DNA from: an uncultured cyanobacterium
GTDB taxonomy: Bacteria; Cyanobacteriota; Cyanobacteriia; PCC-6307; Cyanobiaceae
Assembly (NCBI GenBank): GCA_903917565.1
Contig: CAIXBB010000019.1
Span: 37,857 to 101,856, forward strand
Direction: 5' to 3'
Length of the DNA stretch: 64,000 nucleotides
Shown here: piece after piece, positions 29,463-37,497 of the stretch
Numbering within the stretch: position 1 is the first letter of the stretch
Layout of the letters: every line of letters starts with the position of its first letter
Notes under the pieces: model-generated
The model's input: the letters and a program-made list of their open reading frames with translations, nothing else
Databases searched by the model: none
Told to the model about the DNA's origin: nothing
Made by a program: the position numbers and the translations under genes

Positions 29463-30137
29463 TCAGCCGATCTGGACCAGCATCAGGCCGCTGACAAGGT
29501 CCGCGTCCGCTTCGTCCAACGTCGTCGTGGCTGGGAGCGGCTCCTTCCAGGCGAGCTCCACGTCCTCGGCAAGGGAGGGATCGGCCTGGTGCAGCTCGAT
29601 CAGTTCCGGCTCCTCGACCACCTCTGGAATCAGCGAGGGTTCGCTCCAGGGAGCGGCCGGCGTTGAAGCCAACGCTTCCTCCGGGGGCTGAGCTTCGGCC
29701 TCCCCGGGGTCTGCTGCTGTTGCAATCTGTGTGGCGGTGGTCGTTGCTGCCGTGAGCCAGGGGGCTGCCGGGCCTGAGGGGCCTTCGATGGGGTCGTCAA
29801 CCGTCGTCACGGCCTCTTCGGTGGGCGGTTCTTCGATCTCACACTGTTTCAGCCCCTGCGTGGCGATGTTGGTGAGGGCGGCTTCGCTGCTCTGCTCCGC
29901 CACGGCCCCGTAGTACCCGGAGGCGGCGGCCTTGTCGGCATAGCCGTAGAGCTGGGTGTGGCCCAGAAGCAGCTGCAACCGCATCTGCAGTCCCATCAGC
30001 TGGGAGTTCTCTGACTGGCGCAGCAGGAACAGCAGTTCCTCCCCGTCCTGCAGCACCGAGGCCCAGTTCTCCTTCGAGTAGGCCTGCTCGATCGCCGCGT
30101 AGCGCTGGGCGGCTTCGTTGGCGGCGGTCTCAGCCAT
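29463..30137 (-). CDS. Conserved hypothetical protein with acidic C-terminal half
   Basis: 224 residues from the ATG at 30137, which overlaps the tilS stop by 8 bp. Residues 1-100 form a helical domain (YAAIEQAYSKENWASVLQ, LMGLQMRLQLLLGHTQLYGY) somewhat like a degenerate TPR or helical-hairpin fold. Residues 105-224 are acidic and low-complexity. No catalytic motif or membrane segment is seen. It is a picocyanobacterial hypothetical and likely co-transcribed with tilS. Confidence 0.72.
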   Translation of the reverse strand: MAETAANEAAQRYAAIEQAYSKENWASVLQDGEELLFLLRQSENSQLMGLQMRLQLLLGHTQLYGYADKAAASGYYGAVAEQSSEAALTNIATQGLKQCEIEEPPTEEAVTTVDDPIEGPSGPAAPWLTAATTTATQIATAADPGEAEAQPPEEALASTPAAPWSEPSLIPEVVEEPELIELHQADPSLAEDVELAWKEPLPATTTLDEADADLVSGLMLVQIG

Positions 30138-31161
30138 GGAGCGCGTCAGGTGTTCGGATCCACAGTGTGCGGCTATCCCAGTGGAGCTGCCATCCTGCGG
30201 CCAGATCCAGACGGCCTGGATTCCCCCCCCGCGCCAGGCGGTTGACCAGGGTTTCAAGGGTTCTCGAGCCCGGGTCCTTCTCCAGGTGCCTGCGCAGCCA
30301 GTGCAGCAGCAGCTGGCGCTGGCTGGCCGGGGTGAGGCTGGCCAGCCGCCGGCGTTGCAGCCGCTCGGGAGCTCCTTCCGCCTCCAGGGCCCCCAGGGCC
30401 AGCTCCAGCAGTTCCGTCTCCGCCTCGAGCTGCTGCTCCAGCCGCTCCGCCTGGGCGCTGATCCGCCGGCTGGCTCCGGGGTGGAGGGCTTCGAGCACCG
30501 GCATCACGTCGGCGCGCAGCCGGTTGCGGGCGAAGCGCGGATCGGCATTGCTGCTGTCTTCCCAGACGGGCAGGCTCCGCTCCCTGCAGAGGCGGCCGGT
30601 GTCGTCGCGGTCGAAGACCAGCAGGGGGCGGGCCAGCCGCAAGGCGCCTGCCCCCGGGCCCAGGAGGCGACTGGCCCCCAGGCTGGCGAGGCCCCGCAGG
30701 TGGCTGCCGCGGGCCAGGTTGAGCAACACCGTTTCGGCCCGGTCGCTGGCGGTGTGACCCGTGACCACATGGCTGCACCGCAACCGGAGCGCCGCCTCGG
30801 CCAGGCAGCCATAGCGCCAGTCACGGGCCTCGGCTTCGCTGGCTGGGGCCGGATCGGCCCGATCCAGCTGCAGGTCCAGTCCCTGGCTCCGGGCCCACTG
30901 GAGCAGTTCCCCGGCTTGAAGGGCGGCGTCGGGGCGCCAGCCGTGGTCCCCGTGCCACAGCTGCAGTTGCCAGCCATGCAGGGGTTGCAGGTCGAGCAGG
31001 AGGGCGCCCAGGGCCATGGAATCCTGCCCCCCGGACACGGCCAGCAGCAGGGAACCCCCCGCCGGCAACAGGGAGGGACGCCGCAGCAGATGGCGGTGCA
31101 GCCGCGCCTGGTCGCTTCCCCAGGGCCGCCGCGGGTGTCTTTGGTCGGGTGGGAGAATCAC
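30130..31161 (-). CDS. tilS: tRNA(Ile)-lysidine synthase
   Basis: 343 residues. TilS ligates lysine to C34 of tRNA-Ile(CAU) so that it decodes AUA. The PP-loop AVSGGQDSM is near residue 43, followed by HGDHGWR, GHTASDRAETVLLNLARG and ARNRLRADVMPVL, all TilS-specific. The C-terminal region is short, as in the compact cyanobacterial form. Its stop overlaps the start of the next gene. It is divergent from ycf23, whose start lies 23 bp away. Confidence 0.93.
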   Translation of the reverse strand: MILPPDQRHPRRPWGSDQARLHRHLLRRPSLLPAGGSLLLAVSGGQDSMALGALLLDLQPLHGWQLQLWHGDHGWRPDAALQAGELLQWARSQGLDLQLDRADPAPASEAEARDWRYGCLAEAALRLRCSHVVTGHTASDRAETVLLNLARGSHLRGLASLGASRLLGPGAGALRLARPLLVFDRDDTGRLCRERSLPVWEDSSNADPRFARNRLRADVMPVLEALHPGASRRISAQAERLEQQLEAETELLELALGALEAEGAPERLQRRRLASLTPASQRQLLLHWLRRHLEKDPGSRTLETLVNRLARGGNPGRLDLAAGWQLHWDSRTLWIRTPDALHG

Positions 31162-31184
31162 TTCACGCTTCCGTCCGCTCGCCG

Positions 31185-31955
31185 ATGTCCCGCCTCTCCA
31201 GCCTGCCCACCGCCCTGCAGCAGGCGATCCGCCAGGGGCGGGCGCTGAAGGTCATCGCCGGTCTGGACAACTTCGATGCGGCCCGCGTGCAGCAGGTGGT
31301 CAGGGCCGCCGCCGCCGGTGGTGCCGACCTGGTGGATCTGGCCTGTGCCCCTGCCCTGGTGCGCCTGGCCCACCACCTGGCGCCGCACCTGCCGATCTGC
31401 GTCTCGGCGGTGGATCCGGCCCTGTTCCCCCCGGCTGTGGCAGCCGGCACGGCCATGGTGGAGATCGGCAACTACGACAGCTTCTATCCCCAGGGGCGTG
31501 TCTTCGGCGCCGCCGAGGTGCTGGCGCTCACCCGTCGCACCCGTGAGTTGCTGCCGGAGACGGTGCTGTCGGTCACCGTGCCCCACACCCTCCCCCTCGA
31601 TGCCCAGGAACGGCTGGCGGTGGAGCTGGTGGCGGCGGGCGCCGATCTCATCCAGACCGAAGGGGGAACCGGCGCCCGTCCCCTCAGTGCCGGCGCCCTG
31701 GGCCTGATCGAAAAGGCCGCCCCGACCCTGGCGGCCGCCTACGCCATCAGCCGGGCCGTGGCCGTGCCGGTGCTGTGTGCCTCCGGTCTTTCGGCCGTCA
31801 CGGTGCCGATGGCCCTGGCCGCCGGTGCCGCCGGTGTCGGGGTCGGCTCCGCCGTCAATCGCCTCGACGATGAACTCGCCATGGTGGCGGTGGTGCGTGC
31901 CCTGCGGGAGGCGTTGCCGGTGGCGGCGGTGGTTCACGGCGAACGGCCTCAGTAA
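31185..31955 (+). CDS. ycf23: Ycf23 / DUF561 TIM-barrel protein
   Basis: 256 residues from the ATG at 31185. The sequence LKVIAGLDNFDAARV at the N-terminus, the repeated beta/alpha pattern, ADLIQTEGG and the C-terminal GVGVGSAVNRL correspond to the DUF561/Ycf23 family found in cyanobacteria and red-lineage plastids. The fold is HisA/HisF-like, with the glycine-rich phosphate-binding end preserved. The function is unknown; some annotations call it a HisA-like epimerase without evidence. The neighbours do not help. Confidence 0.85.
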   Translation: MSRLSSLPTALQQAIRQGRALKVIAGLDNFDAARVQQVVRAAAAGGADLVDLACAPALVRLAHHLAPHLPICVSAVDPALFPPAVAAGTAMVEIGNYDSFYPQGRVFGAAEVLALTRRTRELLPETVLSVTVPHTLPLDAQERLAVELVAAGADLIQTEGGTGARPLSAGALGLIEKAAPTLAAAYAISRAVAVPVLCASGLSAVTVPMALAAGAAGVGVGSAVNRLDDELAMVAVVRALREALPVAAVVHGERPQ

Positions 31956-31982
31956 ACTGTTGGCGTTGCTGCTTCGCCTGCC

Positions 31983-32405
31983 ATGGGCTCGCTTGCCTGG
32001 CTTCTGCAATGGCCGATCCGGGCCCTGATCCTGCTTCTGGTGGCGTGGTTGCCCCTGGGGGTGGAGATGGCCAGCTTCCCTGTCGCCCTGCTGTCGGCCG
32101 TCGTCATCGGTCTGCTGGGCACACTGCTGATCTGGCCGCTGAAGCTGATTCTCGGGCCGATCTGGGCTGTCACCTCCCTGGGGGGCATCATCAGCCCGGT
32201 CTCGTTCCTGTTCAACTGGCTGATCACGATCATCCTGTTCGGCCTGGCCGCCTGGCTGATCCAGGGCTTCCGGCTCAAGAACGGTCTGGTCAGTGCCATC
32301 CTCGGGGCGCTCGCCTACAGCGTGCTGAGCAGCGTGGTGCTGGGCTGGATGGGTCTGGATGTGCCTCTGACACGGGCGATGGCGGCGACCACCGGCATGG
32401 GCTGA
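31983..32405 (+). CDS. Phage-holin-family (PF04020-like) small membrane protein
   Basis: 140 residues with four predicted transmembrane helices (about 10-27, 33-52, 73-95 and 103-125). The pattern matches the 4-TM phage holin superfamily that is widespread in bacterial chromosomes and is probably not a lysis protein. It is 27 bp after ycf23 on the same strand. No phage genes are nearby. Function unknown. Confidence 0.75.
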   Translation: MGSLAWLLQWPIRALILLLVAWLPLGVEMASFPVALLSAVVIGLLGTLLIWPLKLILGPIWAVTSLGGIISPVSFLFNWLITIILFGLAAWLIQGFRLKNGLVSAILGALAYSVLSSVVLGWMGLDVPLTRAMAATTGMG

Positions 32406-32456
32406 TCGGTTTTCCCCGCCGAGCCGTTCCCCCATGGTGAACGCCAGAATGGCCTG

Positions 32457-34466
32457 ATGCCATTTCAGCTTCACGCCCCCTACGTACCAAAGGGTGATCA
32501 ACCCACCGCCATCGAAGCGATGGTCAAGGGTGTCGATGCAGGGGAGCGCTTCCAGACCCTGCTGGGGGCCACAGGCACCGGCAAGACCTTCTCGATCGCC
32601 AATGTGATCGCCCGCACAGGACGTCCGACCCTGGTGCTGGCCCACAACAAGACCCTGGCGGCCCAGCTCTGCAACGAGCTGCGGGAATTCTTTCCCCACA
32701 ATGCCGTCGAATATTTCATCTCCTACTACGACTACTACCAACCCGAGGCCTACGTCCCCACCTCGGACACCTACATCGCCAAGACCGCCTCGATCAACGA
32801 GGAGATCGATATGCTGCGGCACTCGGCCACCCGTTCGCTGTTCGAGCGCCGCGATGTGATTGTGGTGGCCTCGATCAGCTGCATCTACGGCCTGGGTATC
32901 CCTTCGGAGTACCTCAAGGCTGCCGTGAAGTTCGAGGTGGGCGACAAGCTTGATCTGCGCAGTTCGCTCAGGGATCTGGTCAACAATCAGTACTCCCGCA
33001 ACGACATCGAGATCAGCCGCGGCCGCTTCCGGGTGCGGGGTGATGTGCTGGAGATCGGACCCGCCTACGAAGACCGGCTGGTGCGGATCGAGCTGTTCGG
33101 CGATGAGGTGGAAGCCATCCGCTACGTGGATCCCACCACCGGCGAAATCCTCCAGAGCCTGGAGACCATCAACATCTACCCGGCCAAGCACTTCGTGACG
33201 CCCAAGGAGCGGCTGCAGGGGGCGATCCAGGCGATCCGCTCTGAGCTGCACGAGCGCCTGGATGTGCTCAATGGCCAGGGGCGACTGCTGGAGGCCCAGC
33301 GCCTGGAGCAGCGCACCACCTACGACCTGGAGATGCTGGAGCAGGTGGGCTACTGCAACGGGGTCGAGAACTACGCCCGTCACCTGGCGGGCCGGGAGGC
33401 CGGAACGCCCCCCGAATGCCTGATCGACTATTTCCCCGACGACTGGCTGCTGGTGGTGGATGAAAGCCACGTGACCTGCTCCCAGCTGCAGGCCATGTAC
33501 AACGGCGATCAGAGTCGCAAGCAGGTGCTGATCGAGCACGGCTTCCGCCTGCCGAGTGCCGCCGACAACCGGCCCCTCAAGGGGGAGGAGTTCTGGGAGA
33601 AGGCGCGGCAGACCATCTTCGTGTCGGCAACCCCCGGTGCCTGGGAACTGGCGCAGAGCAAGGAGCAGGTGGTGGAGCAGGTGATCCGTCCCACCGGCGT
33701 CCTCGACCCGATCGTGGAGGTGCGCCCCTCCGAGGGCCAGATCGACGATCTTCTCGGCGAGATCAGGGTGCGGGCTGATCGCCAGGAGCGGGTGCTGGTC
33801 ACCACCCTCACCAAGCGGATGGCGGAGGACCTCACCGACTACCTGGCCGAGAACGGTGTGCGGGTGCGCTACCTGCACTCGGAGATCCATTCGATCGAAC
33901 GCATCGAGATCATTCAGGATCTGCGCAACGGCGCCTACGACGTGCTTGTGGGGGTGAACCTGCTGCGCGAGGGACTCGACCTGCCCGAGGTGTCCCTGGT
34001 GGCGATTCTCGACGCCGACAAGGAGGGTTTCCTGCGGGCGGAACGCTCCCTCATCCAGACCATCGGCCGGGCGGCACGCCACATCGATGGGGTGGCTCTC
34101 CTCTATGCCGACAACCTCACCGATTCCATGGCGAGGGCGATCTCCGAGACCGATCGGCGTCGTGTGATCCAGCAGGCCTACAACGAGCGTCACGGCATCA
34201 CTCCCACTCCGGCCGGTAAGCGGGCGGGCAACTCGATCCTCACCTCCCTTGAGCTGTCACGCCGGCTCAGCGACGACCAGCTGGAGGTGGCGACCGAACA
34301 GGCCGAGCACAACGAGGTGCCCCTCGATGCGCTGCCCGAGCTGATCACCCAGCTGGAGGAGAAGATGAAGGCGGCGGCGAAGAGCCTGGAGTTCGAGGAG
34401 GCCGCCAACCTGCGCGATCGCATCAAGAACCTGCGCCACAAGCTGGTGGGCAGGCCCGTTCCCTAG
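32457..34466 (+). CDS. uvrB: UvrABC system protein B
   Basis: 669 residues. This DNA-damage-verifying helicase of nucleotide excision repair has Walker [17 protein letters not shown], the beta-hairpin [15 protein letters not shown]-box VVDESHVT, helicase motif [15 protein letters not shown], and motif [11 protein letters not shown]. The C-terminal UVR motif (about residues 625-660) binds UvrC. Length is normal. Its stop coincides with the end of a decayed mscL on the opposite strand. Confidence 0.98.
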   Translation: MPFQLHAPYVPKGDQPTAIEAMVKGVDAGERFQTLLGATGTGKTFSIANVIARTGRPTLVLAHNKTLAAQLCNELREFFPHNAVEYFISYYDYYQPEAYVPTSDTYIAKTASINEEIDMLRHSATRSLFERRDVIVVASISCIYGLGIPSEYLKAAVKFEVGDKLDLRSSLRDLVNNQYSRNDIEISRGRFRVRGDVLEIGPAYEDRLVRIELFGDEVEAIRYVDPTTGEILQSLETINIYPAKHFVTPKERLQGAIQAIRSELHERLDVLNGQGRLLEAQRLEQRTTYDLEMLEQVGYCNGVENYARHLAGREAGTPPECLIDYFPDDWLLVVDESHVTCSQLQAMYNGDQSRKQVLIEHGFRLPSAADNRPLKGEEFWEKARQTIFVSATPGAWELAQSKEQVVEQVIRPTGVLDPIVEVRPSEGQIDDLLGEIRVRADRQERVLVTTLTKRMAEDLTDYLAENGVRVRYLHSEIHSIERIEIIQDLRNGAYDVLVGVNLLREGLDLPEVSLVAILDADKEGFLRAERSLIQTIGRAARHIDGVALLYADNLTDSMARAISETDRRRVIQQAYNERHGITPTPAGKRAGNSILTSLELSRRLSDDQLEVATEQAEHNEVPLDALPELITQLEEKMKAAAKSLEFEEAANLRDRIKNLRHKLVGRPVP

Positions 34467-34717
34467 GGCGCGCGCCGATCCAGCGCTTCGGCCAGGCGGT
34501 TTGGCGGCGGCCGCCAGTTCGGCCTGGGGGTCAGGGCCGGCATCGAGGGCGTTGGCGTCTTCCTGACGCCGCACTGCTTCGATCGCCCGCACGATCAGGA
34601 ACACCACGAAGGCGATCACCACGAAGTTGATCAGCGCCACGATCACCGTGCCGGCTCCATCAGGTTGGCCATCACCAGGCTGACGATGGCCTCGACCCCA
34701 TGGCCTTGCCGGGCCAT
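34463..34717 (-). pseudogene. mscL: Decayed large-conductance mechanosensitive channel MscL
   Basis: Three frame segments of MscL can be read in order. GVEAIVSLVMANL belongs to the end of the first helix region and runs into a stop. VIVALINFVVIAFVVFLIV is the second transmembrane helix, followed by RAIEAVRRQEDA. The C-terminal bundle [12 protein letters not shown] ends in a stop at 34463-34465 but in yet another frame. The N-terminal helix and first pore helix are missing, and the periplasmic loop is deleted. The cell would need another osmotic valve or an intact mscL elsewhere. Confidence 0.8.
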
Positions 34718-34750
34718 GGGAATCGTCTTTGATGGCCACCCTTTCCTACG

Positions 34751-35587
34751 TCATAGCCAACGCTCCTCGTTCGCGATGCCCGGACCATTGATTCGGCCAT
34801 GGAAGGCGATCAGTTCGGCGGCGGACAGGGGAGGGGACAGGTGGAAGCCCTGGGCGGCCTGGACCCCCGCCTCCACCAGCACCTGGAGTTGCTGGGCCGT
34901 CTCGACACCTTCGGCGATGACCATCAGCCGGGACGAGCGGATCAGGGCGGCGAGTCCCTCCAACCACCCAGGATTGGGGGTTTCTGGGGTGATCAGGGCC
35001 AGCTGCTGGCGATCCACCTTGATGATATCGAAGGGGCAACGGCTGAGGATGGCGAGATTGGCCCCTCCCAGCAGGGAGACGTCGTCGAGGGCGATCTTGA
35101 TGCCGAGCTGTTGGCCCTGGAGCATCCCTTCGAGGGCCAGGGCATCGGGTAGTCCCCGCTCGGTGACCTCCAGGATCAACTGGGGAAGCATCTCGGCCAG
35201 CCCGGATTTCATCGCGGTGTAGTACACCCCGCCCCGTCCTGTGATTTCCGGAGGGATGTTGATGCTGAGGTGAACGTCAGGATGGCGTCTTAACCATTCC
35301 TTGATCTCCGCCGCCGCGGTCTCGACGACCCAGTAAGTGAGCACACCGGAGGCGGGTGTGGACTCCACAGACGGGATGAACTCCCCCGGCATCACCACGA
35401 CCCCATGGGCCCGACGCCAGCGGATCAGGGCTTCGGCTCCGATGCAGCGGAGATCCGGGAGGGAAAGGATGGGGAGATACTCGAGAAAGAACTCACCCTT
35501 CGCCAGGCCCTCCGCGATCTCCTCGGGTCGGATCATGACAACCGCCGTTGCATGCGAAAGGAAATGGTTTGAAAGGGATCGAACCAT
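34751..35587 (-). CDS. EAL-domain protein, putative cyclic-di-GMP phosphodiesterase
   Basis: 278 residues, essentially a single EAL domain without visible sensor. Catalytic positions are retained: Glu52 in AEALIRW, Asn110 in SINIPP, Glu140 in LEVTE, Asp168-Asp169, Lys190 in IIKVDR, and Glu226/Glu229 in AEGVET. The loop-6 signature, normally DDFGTG, reads DDVSLLGG; this loop matters for dimerisation and Mg2+ coordination, so activity could be altered. The upstream neighbour on the same strand, 72 bp away, is a metallo-beta-lactamase/GAF protein, suggesting a shared signalling role. An internal ATG at residue 18 is an alternative start. Confidence 0.88.
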   Translation of the reverse strand: MVRSLSNHFLSHATAVVMIRPEEIAEGLAKGEFFLEYLPILSLPDLRCIGAEALIRWRRAHGVVVMPGEFIPSVESTPASGVLTYWVVETAAAEIKEWLRRHPDVHLSINIPPEITGRGGVYYTAMKSGLAEMLPQLILEVTERGLPDALALEGMLQGQQLGIKIALDDVSLLGGANLAILSRCPFDIIKVDRQQLALITPETPNPGWLEGLAALIRSSRLMVIAEGVETAQQLQVLVEAGVQAAQGFHLSPPLSAAELIAFHGRINGPGIANEERWL

Positions 35588-35659
35588 AAGCTAAAAATCC
35601 CGCTCCATTGGTGATCACCTACAGATCACGGTCCTGTTCCTGGCCGGCGGCCAGCCAGT

Positions 35660-37471
35660 TCAGGCCAGAGAAACGGCGACGGGCCCTGGCGTGGGGGAGA
35701 TCTCCAGCAGCACCAGGTCGCGCAGGTCGTGGAGCAGGGCCAGCTCGGTGCTGCTGAGCTGACGCGGCCGGGTGTCGATCAGGCACAGGGTGCCCAGGCA
35801 GGTTCCATCCTCGAGGATCAGGGGCGAGCCCGCGTAGAAGCGGATGCGTGGCTCCCCCAGCACCAGCGGGTTGTCCGCGAAGCGGTCATCGAGCCAGGTG
35901 TCGGCCACCAGCAGATCCGACTTCTGGCTGACCGCATGGGCGCAGAAGGCCAGGTCACGGGAGGTCTGGCAGGTGGCCAGGCCGTGGGACGACTTGAACC
36001 ACTGCCGCTCCGCATCGATCAGGCTGATCAGGGCGATCGGCACCCCGAAGGCGGCGGCGGCGACACGGGTCAGCCGGTCGAACCGCTCCTCCCGCTCGGT
36101 GTCCAGCAGGCCGAGTTCCGCCAGGCGTCGCAGGCGCCGTTTCTCGTCCCCCGGCGGCCGGGCCCGCTGCCAGCGGCAGGGCCTGCCGAGGCTCCAGGCC
36201 CGAAGCCTGGCGCGCAGGAAGCTCTCGGAAATGGGCTGCACCAGCCACTCGCTGACCAGGGGATCGTCCCGCCGGGCCAGGCCCTCCTCGGCGGCGAGCA
36301 TCAGCAGGGGGGTGTCGGCCGCCGCCGTGCCCAGGAACTGCCGCAGGCGGCAGCTCAGCCCAGGGCCTGCCGGGCCGGGTGCCGGCTCCAGCAGCAGCAC
36401 CGAGGCCCCCTGGCGCCCGAGACTCTCCAGCAGATCCGTTTCACCGCAGGCCACCTGGCAGGGCAGGCCCTCCAGGCGCAGGGCGGTTGTGAGGGCCGCC
36501 TCCAGATCCCTGTCCGCCAGCCACACCAGGGCCGGAGGGCCGTTGGGAGGCTCCGCCAGAGCCATGCCGGCGGCGACAGCCCTCGGCTCGCCCTCGGCCA
36601 GGCTGGGGGAGGTGCGCAGCATCAGCCCCTCCGAGGCCGCCATCACCTCCAGGGGGGAGCCCCGGTCCGCCAGATCGCCGCGCACGCGGGCCAGGATCAG
36701 GTCGATGGCCGCATCGTTGCGCAGGGGATCGTGGTGGGTGAGCACCAGCCGGGCCACCCCCGCCTCCTCGCAGATCCGCACGGCGTATTCCACCGAGCTG
36801 TGGCCCCAGCCGAGCTTGGCCGGGAACTCCAGGGCGGTGTATTGGGCGTCGTGGATCACCAGATCGGCCCCCTCGATGAACTTCGCGTAGTGCAGGTCCT
36901 GGCCGGACAGCGGGCCGATGCCGCTAGCCAGCTCGGCCGCGTGGGGTTCGTGGTCGCAGCAGTAGACGACCGTGGCCCCATCCGCCTGGAGCCGATAGGC
37001 CAGGGTGAGGGCGGGATGGTTGAGGTGGTGGGTCGTGACCGTCACGTCCCCGATGCGGAAGGTGCCTGCGCTCAGATCGTGGTAGTGAATCGTGGCCGCG
37101 AACTGGTCAAGGGTGACCGGGAAGTAGGCGTGCTGCATCTGGCCGGAGAGCACGCTGCGCAGGCTGCCCGTGAGGCCACTGGGCCCGTAGACGTCCCAGG
37201 CGTGGCCTGGGGCGAAGAAGGGGGCGAAGAAGGGAAAGCCCTGGATGTGGTCCCAGTGGGTGTGGCTGATCAGCAGGGACCCCTCCATGCCGTTGGGGCG
37301 CTCCTCCATGAGGGCCTGCCCCAGTCCGTGGGCGCCGGTGCCGCAGTCGATCACCAGCAGCGAGCCGGCGTCGGAGCGGACTTCCACGCAGGAGGTATTG
37401 CCGCCGAAGCGGAAAGTGTCGGGGCCGGGTTTGGCGATCGAACCGCGGGTTCCCCAGAACCGGACCAACAT
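35660..37471 (-). CDS. Metallo-beta-lactamase / pseudo-receiver / GAF three-domain protein
   Basis: 603 residues from the ATG at 37471. Residues 1-285 are an MBL hydrolase with FGGNTSCVEV, H70-x-H72-x-D74-H75, Asp173 in CCDHEP, His207 in IHDAQY, and His246 in LTHHDP. Residues 313-430 look like a response-regulator receiver, but the phospho-acceptor position reads LLLEPAP (no Asp) and the usual KP motif reads VQP, so it is probably unphosphorylatable. Residues 445-592 are a GAF domain (LISLIDAERQWFKSSHG, RDLAFCAHAV). MBL proteins of this type act on phosphodiesters in some relatives, but the substrate is unknown. It lies upstream of an EAL gene on the same strand. Confidence 0.85.
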   Translation of the reverse strand: MLVRFWGTRGSIAKPGPDTFRFGGNTSCVEVRSDAGSLLVIDCGTGAHGLGQALMEERPNGMEGSLLISHTHWDHIQGFPFFAPFFAPGHAWDVYGPSGLTGSLRSVLSGQMQHAYFPVTLDQFAATIHYHDLSAGTFRIGDVTVTTHHLNHPALTLAYRLQADGATVVYCCDHEPHAAELASGIGPLSGQDLHYAKFIEGADLVIHDAQYTALEFPAKLGWGHSSVEYAVRICEEAGVARLVLTHHDPLRNDAAIDLILARVRGDLADRGSPLEVMAASEGLMLRTSPSLAEGEPRAVAAGMALAEPPNGPPALVWLADRDLEAALTTALRLEGLPCQVACGETDLLESLGRQGASVLLLEPAPGPAGPGLSCRLRQFLGTAAADTPLLMLAAEEGLARRDDPLVSEWLVQPISESFLRARLRAWSLGRPCRWQRARPPGDEKRRLRRLAELGLLDTEREERFDRLTRVAAAAFGVPIALISLIDAERQWFKSSHGLATCQTSRDLAFCAHAVSQKSDLLVADTWLDDRFADNPLVLGEPRIRFYAGSPLILEDGTCLGTLCLIDTRPRQLSSTELALLHDLRDLVLLEISPTPGPVAVSLA

Positions 37472-37497
37472 GCCGCCACCCTGTAGCCGCGCCAACC

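Noticed and set aside
31983..32405. Prophage holin
   Set aside because: The 4-TM holin-like family is common in chromosomes and no lysin, capsid or integrase gene is nearby.
31158..34193. 1011-codon minus-strand frame
   Set aside because: Fully antisense to ycf23, the holin-like gene and uvrB; no motifs, composition typical of a shadow frame.
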